From Pseudoips prasinana (taxonomy: Eukaryota; Arthropoda; Insecta; Lepidoptera; Nolidae): a stretch of DNA of 64,000 bases. The stretch's first letter is position 1; each line of letters starts with the position of its first letter. Of the stretch, positions 33,118 to 45,899 are shown piece by piece. The stretch covers positions 24,308,549 to 24,372,548 of the forward strand of contig OX621234.1 in the NCBI GenBank assembly GCA_951640165.1. Direction: 5' to 3'. Under the pieces are notes generated by a model. The model did not search any database, was not told the origin of the DNA, and saw only the letters and a list, made by a program, of their open reading frames with translations. The position numbers were made by a program, and so were the translations under genes.

Positions 33118-35835
33118 ATTTTTTGTGGACTACTATAAAATTAACTTCCAACAAAGAATTGACCATAAATCAACATTAAAATGAAAATTAAGTCAGTAAA
33201 AAGAAATCACGGTGCCTACTAATTAAGCACTGATAGTTAACAAGTAACGCCATCTGTGGATCCATTCCTTAACTTATCTCGTATGATAAAACTACCTAAG
33301 AATGTTACTAGATGTCACTAGTTTGTTTCTCGCCACTTCTAAGAATATTAAAGTGTACGTAACAACTAAGTAACAATTAATGCAGTAATTATAGCATTAT
33401 AATATTTTTGTTCTGGTCGATTCTAGTCAGATCGGCCAGTGCGGAACATAATATTATGCACAACTGCACTTATTCTGATGTGATAGCCTATAACACCTCT
33501 GAAGAGAGATGCCGAACTCATCTAACTTCCGGATGTTATCGATACTGATACTGGCCCAACAATTATTGTCTTATTATCATTGTCATATTATTATATTAAA
33601 ATAATTAAGTTAATATAAAATGAAGCGGTCTTTCCATCAAAGCTTTAAACTCGTGATGCATATACCGCAGTCATGCAGAGAAGACCTACATTTTAATAAA
33701 GTTTATTTATTGCGAGTTCTGCATTAGGAAACAATGTTACGAACGGGAAACTTGTTATGACAGGTTGAAGCATACATGTCATCCACGCAGCGGACGGGAA
33801 AGCCCGTTCTGACATTTTTATATGATTACCTACTGCATCCATGGTAAGCTTTCAGGGAATGTGTAACTATGCAATACTAGTGACGTAAATAGTATAGGAA
33901 GCCACCTGAACATAATTTTAGGTAGCATGACATAACGATAATAAAATACATACACGATAAAAATGAAAATTGGTAGATAAGTTATTATTAATGTGCTCAT
34001 GTTTTCTATTCGGTAATCGTGGAAATCTGAAAAAAATGATGTTATTACACCAGTTGATGCATTGATTGTAAAAGATTTCGGGTGTGACCATATTATTATA
34101 TAAATGGTTAACAATAAAAACAAGAATATTTAGGTCTATCCGATTAATAGTGTCTAGCGTAGGCACAGTCTACGTCACTTCAGTAAATAGTCTATGGGTT
34201 TTGGAAGTACATTATTATAAAAAAATAAGGTCGAATTCAGTAGTGCAAGTATGTCCATTGACGATCGCCTCGACGTGACGGTACAAACCATTGATGTTAT
34301 GTACAAAAATATATACTGGTTCCTACTTAAAAGAATTACAACAGTGTAGTTAGAATTTACTTTTTCCTTTTATTTTCTTCTTAAGAACGATAGAATAATC
34401 AACTATGTATATTTTTACAGTTCTCCTAGGAAGCTATCAATTCTGCCCTGAACAATAGATTCCTATTGATAATCCTGCAGTGACGATGTCTACGATCAGA
34501 GTGTATTTAACTGTCACTACATTCAAAACCGATCGGTCAAAGATAGAACATTCTGATGTAACAATAATTTATTTTACTTTTACTGAACACACTATAATCT
34601 GTAAATAAACATCCGGTATTTCTAACCAACTTCAAAAAAGTAGTTCTCAATTCAGTCTGTATGTTTTTTGTGTACGTAATGCCAAGTAATACCAATTACT
34701 AACGCATTATGTTTCTTTTTTATTGTATTGGAGTTTGAAGGAGCTTGAAGGAAGCTTGCGAAGTCGTTCCATTGAAATTTCAACGGTGTAGTTATTTAAA
34801 CCTATGAATAAGTTTGATTGAGACTTTCTCGTACTAATTTGTATATTTATTGATATTATGTATATCTTAGTCCTTACATTAATAAAACATATATACATAA
34901 GTTCAATACTTTATTTAACCAGTACTTATAATGAAATTACATTTTTACTTATTTGTTTTATTCAAAGCTTTTGTAAATGTATATAAGCGGATTTAAATCT
35001 AATGGCATTTTGTCCCAGTCAACTTTTAGGCGTGGCAGAGAAATTATCGCCAGTGCGCTTGAATTACAATATACGACAAAGCAAGTAGAAGACTAACATA
35101 TATAAATAAATAATTACACTTACCTAACAGATAATACATCCGTATAAAGTCTTCATAATATAATATAACTAAAGAAACATAATGTAAATTTTATATACGT
35201 ATAAAAATTACAGTAGAGATAATAATAATAAAATTATACGAGCACTTAACAGTAACAATACACGTTATTGAAGCTTTAGCACCTCCAACTAGACTCCACA
35301 CTACGATTCCCTGTGTCGTGGAGACTAGTGTCTTCCCTTAAAAAGTAAGTACAGTTTATTATTCTAATTAAGTTTTTAAATTAACTTTAGTAAGATACAC
35401 CTGCTCATACATTGCCTGGCATAACACATTTAATAATGCTGCAATTATTTCCCTAAAGAAAGTAGTCATAAATTATTTAATCATTTAAAACTAGTCTTAG
35501 CCATTCTGATTTTCAGAGGTTGCACGTTCCAAAGAAGTGGTAAGTAGTAATAAATATAATTTTAAATTGAAAGAATACAAACAGTCAGACCGATGAGAAG
35601 GACATCAAAAAGGCTGATTATAAGAACATTTAAGTTTTCATTATGATTAGGTATTAAAAATAGGGAGTTAAGTAGGCAGGAAAAATAAGGATATTCAAGA
35701 AATTAAAATTAAGTAGTGAGAGGCTTGAGGTTTTTAATGTGCTGAATGGACATCCAATTTAGTTTAACATGGTAAAAAGGATGAGTATTTTCACCATGCT
35801 TACGACATACTTTATTTTAAAAGAGGCAGGGCACA
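33118..35835. other. Long stretch without supported features
   Basis: AT-rich. Several 60-100-codon frames on both strands lack known motifs and none has plausible splice context. Nothing more can be said from the sequence alone. Confidence 0.4.
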
Positions 35836-36103
35836 GCGTTCATTCGCTCGAAGAGAAGCCCGACTGGGGAAGTACCTCCACCTTACAGAAGACATTCTTT
35901 AAGAATAACATTAATAATTTAATGTTGTGTTTCTGAGTGTGAGTAAGGTCGCCAGAGCTCATCGGGATGGGGGGGAGGGTCAGCAACACGTGTTTTCTGA
36001 CTCTTAAAGGCTGGCAACGCACCACGCGTCTCCATTGGCGGTGGTGATCACTTACCATCAGGTGACCCACTTGATCGTTTGTCGACCTCTGCCATAAAAA
36101 AAA
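35836..36103 (+). mobile_element. Short retroposon with A tail, copy 2
   Basis: Same element as 31710-31998, ending GTCGACCTCTGCCATAAAAA. It lies against a minus-strand reverse transcriptase scrap at 36107. Confidence 0.8.
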
Positions 36104-36106
36104 GTA

Positions 36107-36200
36107 CTTACGAAGATTGAATATGAATCGAATGCACTTATTCAGACGCCGATCTAGTCTATTGAGGTGATGTGCATTCAGGTTGAAGTACCACACAGTT
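36107..36200 (-). pseudogene. Reverse transcriptase scrap
   Basis: The minus-strand peptide from 36196 reads NLNAHHLNRLDRRLNKCIRF, followed by IFNLRKY. It resembles the block LxRxQNxCIRFIFNLRK of Jockey-like elements; the LINE at 49300-51176 has the related SIRFIFGLRKYDHVS. Fewer than 35 codons survive, bounded by the A tail of the neighbouring retroposon. Upstream, toward 36300, no further motif could be followed. It is a fragment of an older insertion, split or flanked by the later retroposon. It may have served as a landing site, but nothing in the sequence shows this. Confidence 0.6.
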
Positions 36201-36289
36201 ATCGATTAAAGGAAAGAGTCGGACCTAAACGAGCGTTACTTTTTTCTCAAGAAGTTTTTAAGTTTGTGTAGAAAACAAACTAAATTTAT

Positions 36290-36400
36290 TGCCTTACTTG
36301 AAGAGCACGTAAAGATATCAGCCCTGCGCCTGATCTTTGTCTGGTTTGACGGATAGCCGTCCCATTGGATTCTGTGAGTGAAGGGGTATAGCGTGTGTTA
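36290..36400 (+). repeat. Partial dispersed repeat related to 18350-18520
   Basis: GCCGTCCCATTGGATTCTGT and GTGAGTGAAGGGGTATAG parallel the blocks at 18388-18425. Confidence 0.35.
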
Positions 36401-36435
36401 TTATAATGGACTGCCTATTTGGAATAACCTTAAGT

Positions 36436-36608
36436 ATGCTACTAATATTATAAAGGTGAAAATTTGTGAGTGTGTGAGTTACTTCTTCAATCTAAACGGC
36501 TGCAGCGATTTTATTAAATTTGGTATGGAGTTAGCTGATACCCTGGATTAACACATGGGCTATAATTTATAAAGTTTTACGCGGGTTAAACCACGGGGCA
36601 CCGCTAGT
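36436..36608 (+). mobile_element. Short Helitron-like repeat, plus orientation
   Basis: Starts GCTACTAATATTATAAAGGT and ends AAACCACGGGGCACCGCTAGT. The order of start and CTAGT end fits a non-autonomous Helitron of about 173 bp. No duplication is expected and none is seen. Confidence 0.5.
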
Positions 36609-37225
36609 TTAAAATATATACGTCTTTTTTATTATTTACTAATATAAAATTTCAAGTCAATCAGTGCACCTTGGCACCCTAGTGCAGAATATCATATTAT
36701 AGTGCTCATGTATATGAGCGCCTGCTATTATTGCTGCTGATATTGAGGTGCTATGTATTTGTTATGCAAATATAGTTTTAAATAGGAAACTTCTTTAGCA
36801 CTTTCGTGATTTGCAAATTCCATGAAACGAAAAATCGGCACTAAAACGTGAGCAACATATTGTTCACAGAAAGAATTTAACCTGAGAAACAATGATCTTT
36901 ACGCTTAACAATAGTCTACGCTTGCGTACAGCGAACCCTTTGGAAAATGTGTCATCTCATAAATATCGTGGTAGGTATATCATTGACGTGGTATTTTTTT
37001 TTTGATTTATGAGATTTCTATGAGAGTGATATCTCGTTTTGTTATATCATAAGCATTAATAAGAAATAATAATAATTTCATCAGTTGGATCTCTTTGTGA
37101 TAGTCTAGATTTGATCTCATAGTGATATTATAGCTGAACAATTTTCTTGTTTTACTCTAATACAATAAGATCACAGTGCTTTAAGACATAACTGATGAAA
37201 ATGTAGGTTCTTGAGACCCGCATTT
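36609..37225. other. No recognisable feature
   Basis: AT-rich spacer. Confidence 0.4.
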
Positions 37226-37535
37226 ACAATTTACTACCTGCATGCCACCTGGGCAGGTACCATATTATAATAGTATCTAATTGTATCCTGGGGCAGTACT
37301 GACATACGGCCAACTGATCCCAAACTAAACAGAGCTACTACTGTGGAAATCAGATAATTGATATATTACATATACTACTTTCCTTTTGTAAATACATACT
37401 TATATAGATAATTACACGCAGACTCAGGACAAACAGGCACGTTTATGAACACAAATATCTATCCTGGGTAGGAATGGAACCCACGAACTTCGGCGTGAAA
37501 GGCGAGCATTTACCAATCACGTCAACCGATTCGCA
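37226..37535 (-). mobile_element. tRNA-headed SINE, decayed copy
   Basis: In complement it carries GTGGGTTCCATTCCTACCC, a damaged B box, and TGTCCTGAGTCTGCGTGTAA. Same family as 31156-31372. Confidence 0.85.
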
Positions 37536-37609
37536 ACTAAATCTGCGAGTTATTTAACTTAAATTTATATAGCTGACTTTTATAAATATATATTGTAAAA
37601 TATAAATAG

Positions 37610-37882
37610 CCTGGGATAAATAAATAGCCTGGGACATTATTCACACACGGTCATCTGATTCCAAACTAAGCAGAGCTAGCACTGTGGAAACCAGATAACT
37701 GATATATTACATATACTACTTTCCTTTTGTAAACACATACTTATATAGATAATTTACACCCAGACTCAGGGCAAACAGAAATGTTCATGCACCCAAATAT
37801 TTGTCCCGGGTGGGAATCGAACCCACGACCTCCGGCGTGAAAGGCAGCTTATCTACCAACCACGCCAACAGGCCCGTCTACC
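37610..37882 (-). mobile_element. tRNA-headed SINE
   Basis: In complement it has GACGGGCCTGTTGGCGTGGT and an intact B box (GGGTTCGATTCCCACC). The tail includes AATAGCCTGGGA duplicated at about 37606-37640. It lies 75 bases from a sister copy in the same orientation. Confidence 0.9.
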
Positions 37883-40282
37883 CTGAAGTAATATTAAAAG
37901 TAACAGACTCTTTCCATATGGATCGGACATTTGTCTGACTCTTTAAAGCTCTAGAAAAATAAATGAACATAACTTATTTTTACATGTTTGATCTTTAAAT
38001 ATATTACTAAGACAAATATTAAAAAGTTATATTTAACCAGTGAAACATATTGTAATGGTCAAAAGTCGCGTATCCCACATAAAAATATTGAATCATGAGC
38101 ATGAGCGCAAGAGCCTTTGCATGCGGTTCAGAGACAAGTATTTAAATATTAAAAGAAAACTTACTTTTCGGTTATATATGCTTGGGATATTATAATGTTT
38201 TTTGTTTTACCACAAAACCGTTATAAAGAAATATATATATATTTTTTTTTAATTATAGCATGTGTGTCAATTATACAAAATATATTGGAAATATTCAACT
38301 ATGATCAGTAAAATGATTTGATTATCTCTTAATCACTTTAATCATCGTCATTTTAATCATTCGAATAAGTTCATTTCTTTTTTGTAGAGCTTAATAGCGT
38401 TTTACAAAAGTTCCGATCCATAGATAGCGACTGAAACTTTCTGCTAGTTAGCTGTTCTGTTAAGGAGAGCCTCAATTAATGTATTAGATCCTCATTATCA
38501 TCAAAAGCTTGGGAAATGTCAAAAATACAGACAGATTAATTAGATTTGTGTTTCTTACTATCTATAATATTTATTATATTAATAGATCTATAATAATAGT
38601 AATCCTATAGACTTGATCTATGGTGAAGGTTTTTATCTGAAGCCTATTTTAATCTTTAAAGCAAAAGTTCACTCAAACAATTAGGAAACATAGCTGAATT
38701 AGTTTAAATTTTATGCAATCAAATAACCTACCAAATTGTATTTTTTTTAATAACTCTTTCCGCAATTTATGTCATATTGCAAACTCTGAAATCATAAATT
38801 AAATCGTCGGGCAGGAATCTAAGCTGGATTTCTTACCAATACAGGGTACATAATGGATACGTGGTAATTTATAATTTTACCGTAAAATCATCGATATTGA
38901 ACTATCCCTATTCTTTCTTAAACAAATTTGGGAAGTTAAGCTTAATTATCTAAATCTCTGTACACAAAATCAAATCTCTGTACCACAAACTACATTACAA
39001 ATGTTTTGCCAACGTTTACCAAACATTGACTTGCCTAAACCTTTTGTTTGGATACAACAATCGATTTTATCCCTATCACCAGTATAGCCAAGACCTTGTA
39101 ATGTTACAACTTCTTTAGCTTTACAACGATGGTCACAGGTCTATCTAAACTGGTAGATCTTTGGGACATCCAGTTACATCATACCTCTAGTAAAGAAGTT
39201 CGGAAAGGGAAAAATAGGTCAAAGTAACTGGTTGAACTTCGACCCGCAGCCACACCTAGCCCTAAACGACCAGGTGTCGTGTCCTGTGTAAATCAATATG
39301 TTGATTTATCGGCAATTAATTTATATTGGCTAGTCATCGCTCTTTTGTTTTTTACGTAAAAGGGGAACTTATGACGCTTTTAGCTAAATTCATTTCATAC
39401 GAGAAAGAAAGTATATGGTTCTGATGTTGCTAGTAAGTAAATCATAACAGAAACCTAACAAAATATGTGGTTAAAAGAAGGAAAAAGAGGAAGAGAAGAA
39501 ACAGAAAAGAAAATAAGGCGTTAAGGAGAGATTATCGCATTAGGAATCAGCAGATACCTACTAAAACGACCCTTGATTTTTTTTTATTTTATAAATATTT
39601 GGTAAATAAGGATATATTACATATTACACAAGGTGCAATATAAATAGTGAAAGAAATTGAAGGATCGTAATCTACCTGCATCTTCGAGCATTTAGACTAT
39701 AGCAAGATATGAAAATATTTCATTTTTAATTAGCAATCAATTTTTATTGTTTTGGCGAAAAGCACCGTAAATAACCCTGTTTTATGTATATTCTAAAAAA
39801 AAATATTCATGTTTTAGTAGGTTCTTTTAATAAAAAATTTTATAATACAAAACTGTATCATCAGCGAGTTACATGGATTATGTATATTTGTTTTTTGAAA
39901 CATCCTAACGGAATTTACTATAAAAAACTCAAGGTATCAAAAGTTTGCGTTTATAAGCCATTACTTAGCTTTTACGTTAAAAAACTGTTGAGGATTCATA
40001 ACACAAAGTTGTGTTGTGTGTAATGTTTACAAAAATATTTTGCCACGAAAAAATACATGAGGTTATTATTTGTTTCAGTATCATTGTTAAGTCATGAATG
40101 CTTTTTGTTCAAATTACTAAATCAATACGTGGATAAAATTTAAGGATATTTATTACCTTTAACGATATGGCCAAATTAAGTAGGTACTTATCTTATTTTT
40201 TTTATATATCGGCTGCTATTTTGTTTGTTTGGTAACAAGAAATCACTTCTTTGGCATCCGTTAATACGTTGATACATTTAAT
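37883..40282. other. Long stretch without supported features
   Basis: AT-rich. A purine-rich run lies near 39470-39520. Frames at 39784-40023 (+) and elsewhere have no motif. Confidence 0.4.
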
Positions 40283-40457
40283 ACTAGCTGTACCCTGCTG
40301 TTTTAAATTGTATAATTTATAGCCTAAGTGTTCTTCGGATATATAAGCTATAAATATATGACTACAAAGTTTCATCAAAATCTGTTCAATAGTTTTTGTG
40401 TGAAAGAGTAACAGCATCCATACTCACAAACTTTTGCATTTTTTATATTAGTAGGAT
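40283..40457 (-). mobile_element. Short Helitron-like repeat
   Basis: ACTAGCTGTACCCTGCTGTT at one end and TTTTTTATATTAGTAGGAT at the other, about 175 bp. Its interior TTTCATCAAAATCTGTTCAA is also typical of the family. Confidence 0.55.
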
Positions 40458-41809
40458 TAAAAACCGTCCTAGATACAAACGTCGTAAAACCGAGTAATTT
40501 ATTGCAAATAAATGGTATTGTAAGAATTTGTTTATGCTTGCCATTGCAATTTTCAAGTTCAACGCTTTAAAATGTTACGCAATCAATTTATTAAATAAAA
40601 AACAGTTTTATTCGTTTCGTAAGTTTATTTATTCGTTTCGTAAGATTACTTTATTAGTAAAAATCCTTAACTAAGTAGTAAGGATTAAACTTTCTGATTT
40701 GTAGCCGGTTTATTACAAATTTATACACTTGGGCTGGGCCATCAAATAAAAGGGTCGAACGTTACAACTTCCGTAGGTTTAAGCTCTAGTTGCCCTGCAC
40801 GTGACCCTGGGTATCGCTAAACGGTAGCAATATTTAAGAGCATTGCATGCGATGCGAAACGTTGGAAAATTTGGAATTGGACTAACTTCATTTAAAAACA
40901 GCTTGAAGACATGAGTAGGATATGGATATACTTCTTTTCTAAAGATTTGAACTATGTTGATAAAATTAACGACATACTATTAAAAAATCCAGATAATTGA
41001 GATTAGATAATTGTAGAAAGAAAAAAATGGAAAATAAGAAATCATATAATTATTATCATTTCCAATCAAAGTGGACAGGTTAATATGAAAAGTCAGTGAA
41101 GTTTTATGAAACAAAAATAGCTTTAAATTTAAAACAATGTTAGGGGTAAATAAGCAGTAACTCGGCACCAAAAGAATTGAGTTAATTCATGTGGAGTCGA
41201 GTGGGAATCAAGAAAAAGTAAAAGTGTAAAAGTGACAGTATTTAGTGCAAGTGAGAAGTAACTATGTATCTCGGTACTGTCGCACACACTCGTAGCGGGG
41301 ACTATGTAAATGTGTTATATCTGAACTTTCACGCAGAGCTTAGCGCTGGTACTAAGTGCGTGTCAATATATTTTGTGATCTTAGTCTCTCATGGCATTCA
41401 CAATCACTATTAGTCTTTCCAATCACTATCCTAGCTCATCTGTGATTTCATTTAAATCGGTTCAATAGTTTTGTCGTGAGAGCGCGACAGACAGACAGAT
41501 TTATTTTCGCTATTTGCTAGTCAGTTTGTATATCACTGAGGTCTCTATTCTGATTAATTTCTTAGGTTATATATTGAATTTTTTTATTGGATGTGTACTT
41601 AACTTTAGACCATCGGGGAAAATTGGAAATTAATCATTGTTATCTATTAATATAAAGGTGTGCAAAGATCGTGAGTATCCATTGTCTTGCTTACCCCTCA
41701 GGGACATAGGCGTGAGTTAAGTATGTAGTCGGTTAATAACAAATTACGTAATTTTTTTATTTGTTGGCCTTCTAAAGCACTGCATAAATTCTTACGCATA
41801 AGTATAAAT
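40458..41809. other. AT-rich spacer with one partial repeat
   Basis: 41432-41520 (TTTAAATCGGTTCAATAGTT..GACAGACAGACAGATTTA) is a partial Helitron-like repeat, minus orientation. The last 55 bases (41754-41808) recur at 45127-45183. Confidence 0.4.
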
Positions 41810-44800
41810 TTGCTGTGTGGTGACGGCCTAAGAATATCACCACCCCCTCTCATCCCGTGGGGGGACGTAAAAGTCGTCCCGAGGGAATATATACCAGAGA
41901 ACGGGCGGCAGCGTTCTCCTGAGTACCATGTCCACCTTACTGCGATCGCCAACCCGTCTGCCAAGCGTGGCGATTATGGCAAATCCCCTCAAATGATGGA
42001 CACAACCAAACCGCGGCCCCCAGGCCCCGGCAGCCCTGCTATTCCCAGCCGTGGTAACAGCCGTGGTTACGGCAGGGCAGGGGGTGCTAAGAATCCCCGG
42101 CAGATTCCGCGTTACCAACACCGACGACCTCTGGCCCTGGCAACATATAACACACGTACACTGCGGTCCGACGAGAAGATAACCGAACTGGAGGAAGAAT
42201 TGAGCAGGTTACATTGGGATATTGTAGGATTATCTGAAGTCCGAAGAGAGGGGGAGGACTCGATAATACTGAAATCCGGAAACCTGCTCTATTACCGGGA
42301 GGGTGACCAAATATCCCAAGGTGGTGTCGGGTTCATAGTCCCCAAGTCCCTCGTGAACAACCTAGTGAAAATCGAGAGTGTGTCGACGAGGGTTGCGTAC
42401 CTTATGCTCAGAATCACCAAGCGGTATTCGTTGAAGGTTATACAGGTATACGCACCCACTTCGACACACTCCGACGATGAAGTCGAGGTTATGTATGAGG
42501 ACATATCCAGAGCCATACATACCTCTAACTCCTATTTCACTGTGGTCATGGGGGACTTTAACGCGAAGCTGGGCAAACGATTCGGTAATGAGCTGAGAGT
42601 GGGGCAATTTGGAACTGGTGACCGGAACCCCCGGGGCCATATGTTGGCCGACTTCATGGAGAAGGAGGGACTCTTTATGATGAATTCCTTCTTCAGGAAG
42701 CCGGATCACCGCAAATGGACCTGGGTGAGCCCGGATGGTAAAACTAAAAATGAGATAGACTTTATCTTGTCGACGAGACGACAGATGTTCAATGATGTCT
42801 CCGTGATCAATGCGGTTAAAACCGGGAGCGATCACAGACTGGTCAGAGGCTCATTGAACCTTAATGTCAAACACCAGAGGTCCCGACTGATAAAGTCTAC
42901 GCTCCGACCTTTACCTATCCACGTCCAAAACCCCGTACCATTTCAGCTCGAACTGCAAAACCGTTTCGAATGCCTAGCAGACTGCGAGGAAGTGGTCTCA
43001 TACTATGACAGGCTCGTAGAAGCTGTCCATACGGCTGGGTCTAAGGTCTTCAAAGCCCGCCGTACAAACAGAACTAAAAAGATCTCTGACTTTACCCTGC
43101 AACTTATGGAAGATAGACGGAAAATGGTTCTGACATCCTCAGATGATGCTACCAGATATCGGCAGCTCAACAGACAGATCTCAAAGTCTTTGACTCGCGA
43201 CACGCGGCAATTTAATACAATTAGTATTAAAGAGGCCATTGAGCGGAACAAAGGCTCCAAAGTGTTCGCAAGAGCTCTGTCTGTTGGACAGAGCCAACTG
43301 ACGAAGCTGAAGACTGAGGATGGTAGAATCGTCACGTCTAAACCTGAGTTGCTGGAAGAGATCGAGAAGTTCTACGGACAGTTATATACGACAACACAGC
43401 CACCTGTCAAAAGCCATGCCTCAGATCCCAGAGCACGACTAACCCGACATTACACCGAAGACATCCCGGACGTCAGCCTGTACGAGATTAGAATGGCTCT
43501 CAAACAACTCAAGAACAACAAGGCGCCTGGTGATGATGGAGTTACAGCAGAGCTTCTGAAGGCGGGTGGTACACCAATCCTACGGGCCCTTCAGAAGTTA
43601 TTTAACTCCGTCATACTAGATGGTCAAACGCCACAGGCATGGCACAGAAGTGTGGTAGTGCTCTTCTTCAAAAAGGGCGACAAAACCCTATTGAAGAATT
43701 ATAGACCCATCACACTGCTGAGCCATGTTTACAAGTTGTTTTCGAGGGTCGTTACGAACCGTCTCGCGCGCAGGTTTGACGACTTCCAGCCTCCCGAACA
43801 AGCCGGTTTCCGAAAAGGCTTTAGCACCATAGACCACATACATACGCTGCGGCAAGTTATACAGAAGACCGAAGAGTATAACAAGCCACTGTGCTTGTCT
43901 ACTACTAGTCCTTTGTGGACTATGAGAAAGCCTTTGATTCTATCGAAACATGGGCCGTGCTGAGGTCTCTCATAAGGTGCCAAATTGACTACCGGTATAT
44001 CGAGGTGATAAAGTGTTTGTATGAAAACGCCACTATGTCAGTGCGACTCTAGGACCAGATCTCGAAACCTATCCACTTGCAGCGAGGCGTGAGACAGGGA
44101 GATGTTATATCTCCGAAACTGTTCACCGCTGCATTGGAAGACGTCTTCAAGCTTCTGGACTGGAAAGGCTTTGGCATCAATGTCAATGGCGAGTACATCA
44201 CTCACCTTCGATTTGCCGATGATATCGTAGTCATGGCTGAGACCATGGAAGACCTCGGTACAATGCTCGATGACCTCAGCAGAGTCTCTCAACAAGTGGG
44301 TCTGAAAAATGAACATGGATAAGACGAAAATCATGTCAAACGTCCATGTTGCACCCACTCAATTGAAAGTTGGTGACTCTGCACTCGAAGTTGTAGAGAA
44401 CTATATTTACCTAGGACAGACCATCCAACTAGGTAGGTCCAACTTCGAGAAGGAGGTCAATCGTAGAATCCAACTCGGATGGGCAGCGTTCGGGAAGCTA
44501 CGTAACATCTTCTCGTCCAAAATACCGCAGTGTCTCAAGTCGAAAGTCTTCGACCAGTGTGTGTTGCCAGTGATGACATACGGAACAGAGACGTGGTCGC
44601 TCACTATGGGCCTTATTAGAAGGCTCAAGGTCACCCAAAGAGCAATGGAGAGGGCTATGCTCGGAGTTTCCCTGCGGGATCGCATCAGAAATGTCGAAAT
44701 CCGCAGGCGAACCAAAGTCACCGACATAGCCCGAAGAATTGCCAAGCTGAAGTGGCAGTGGGCAGGGCACATAGCTCGTAGAGCCGACGGCCGTTGGGGC

Positions 44801-44999
44801 AGAAAGGTTCTCGAGTGGCGACCACGAACCGGAAGACGCAGCGTGGACAGGCCCCCTACAAGATGGACCGATGATCTTGTGCGGGTCGCTGGAAATCGCT
44901 GGATGCGGATAGCGCAAGACCGGCAATTGTGGAGATCTTTGGGGGAGGCCTTTGTCCAGCAGTGGACGTCTTTCGGCTGATATGATGATGATGATGATG
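41810..44999 (+). mobile_element. Nearly full-length RTE-type LINE with 10-bp target duplication
   Basis: AAGTATAAAT at 41800-41809 recurs at 45000-45009, directly after the (GAT)n tail. The insert is about 3.19 kb, the normal size for RTE elements, and includes the 5' end seen also in the short derivative at 18561. The exact duplication implies a fairly young insertion although the coding frame is broken. Confidence 0.92.
41993..44980 (+). pseudogene. RTE endonuclease-reverse transcriptase, three lesions
   Basis: The first in-frame ATG pair (MMDTTKPRPP) is at 41993; the frame is open upstream to 41810 without ATG. A Pro-rich leader precedes the AP-like endonuclease: LATYNTRTLR (~residue 47), LSEVRREGE, MGDFNAKLG (~186) and GSDHRLVRG (~279). 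The reverse transcriptase has APGDDGV, NYRPITLL (~569), FRKGFSTIDHI, FVDYEKAFDSIE and RFADDIVVM (44209-44235). Lesions: an apparent 11-base insertion (TCTACTACTAG) near 43902, which ends the first frame at 43963; a TAG at 44050-44052; and one extra A near 44307. After that the frame is open to 44980, ending WTSFG. It is closely related to the fragments at 7418 and 19755. In animals such genes are often labelled craniofacial development protein 2-like. Confidence 0.95.
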
Positions 45000-45009
45000 A
45001 AGTATAAAT

Positions 45010-45899
45010 ATTCTAGTATAAAGTTCTACTGCATACCCTTCCGACTTCTCACTTATGGTATTTTTTATTTTAATGCTTCTCGTTATGAGAAGCATTATTT
45101 ATTTATAGTAAAGTATTTAAATCTTTTTTTATGTTGTCAGCCAACTAAAGCACTGTCTAAATTCCTACGCATTAGTAAAATGTATTAATTTATTATATAT
45201 ATAATCTTTTAAGTTAAAATCACTAGCTTTATCGCTGTTTTAAGGTAAACATAACAACAGTTCAACATAAACATTTCCATAGAATACCATCCCTTATTTT
45301 TAAAGTGAGAAGTGTAAGATCCAGTAAATATAATAATGATCTGGCCCAACTAGTTATATACTCATCCACATATTCTATTTGTTGCTAATTGTTCTTTCCG
45401 TTATATTACAATTGTTTATGTTTATGATATTTCTCATAATGTAAAGTTTCATCCTCAGAGGATTTACAGCGAGGTGGAACAACTTATTTTCTTTGACTTC
45501 AATCAGTCAATTTTGATAAATTCATTGATTTATTGAAGTTGAAATATTCACGAAATAAAACATATTTTTATACAGATAAGCGAGTAAACATGAGTTGATG
45601 GTAAGCGGCAGCCTATATGTGAATTAAATGTAGAAGTGTTACCAAAATTGTCTCCTATTACAAATAAATAATCGGTATAAAAAGCATTGAACATTAGCAT
45701 TATCGCGTAAGGCGTTAAGAGGGTGGCCTGACCCGCCCACTCTCCCCTGCGATTACTGGCTTTTCATTGAGCATTGCTAATTACCTACGAATACAGGCCT
45801 CGCCTAATGTTTGGACATGTAACGGTTTACATTGTTATTATGGACGTAAGTACTGAGTGACTTATACTGAACACTACGAGTATTAGATTAAGTATTATA
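45010..45899. other. AT-rich spacer
   Basis: Contains a 10-bp perfect hairpin (AATGCTTCTC, 45072-45081, complement 45087-45096) and at 45127-45183 a copy of the DNA found left of the RTE insertion. 45715-45760 is GC-richer without a frame. Confidence 0.45.

Noticed and set aside
41810..41992. Protein start at 41810
   Set aside because: The codon is TTG next to the target duplication; the first ATG in frame is at 41993.
42362..42835. 157-codon minus-strand frame
   Set aside because: It is antisense to the RTE endonuclease; codon constraint of the sense frame explains it.
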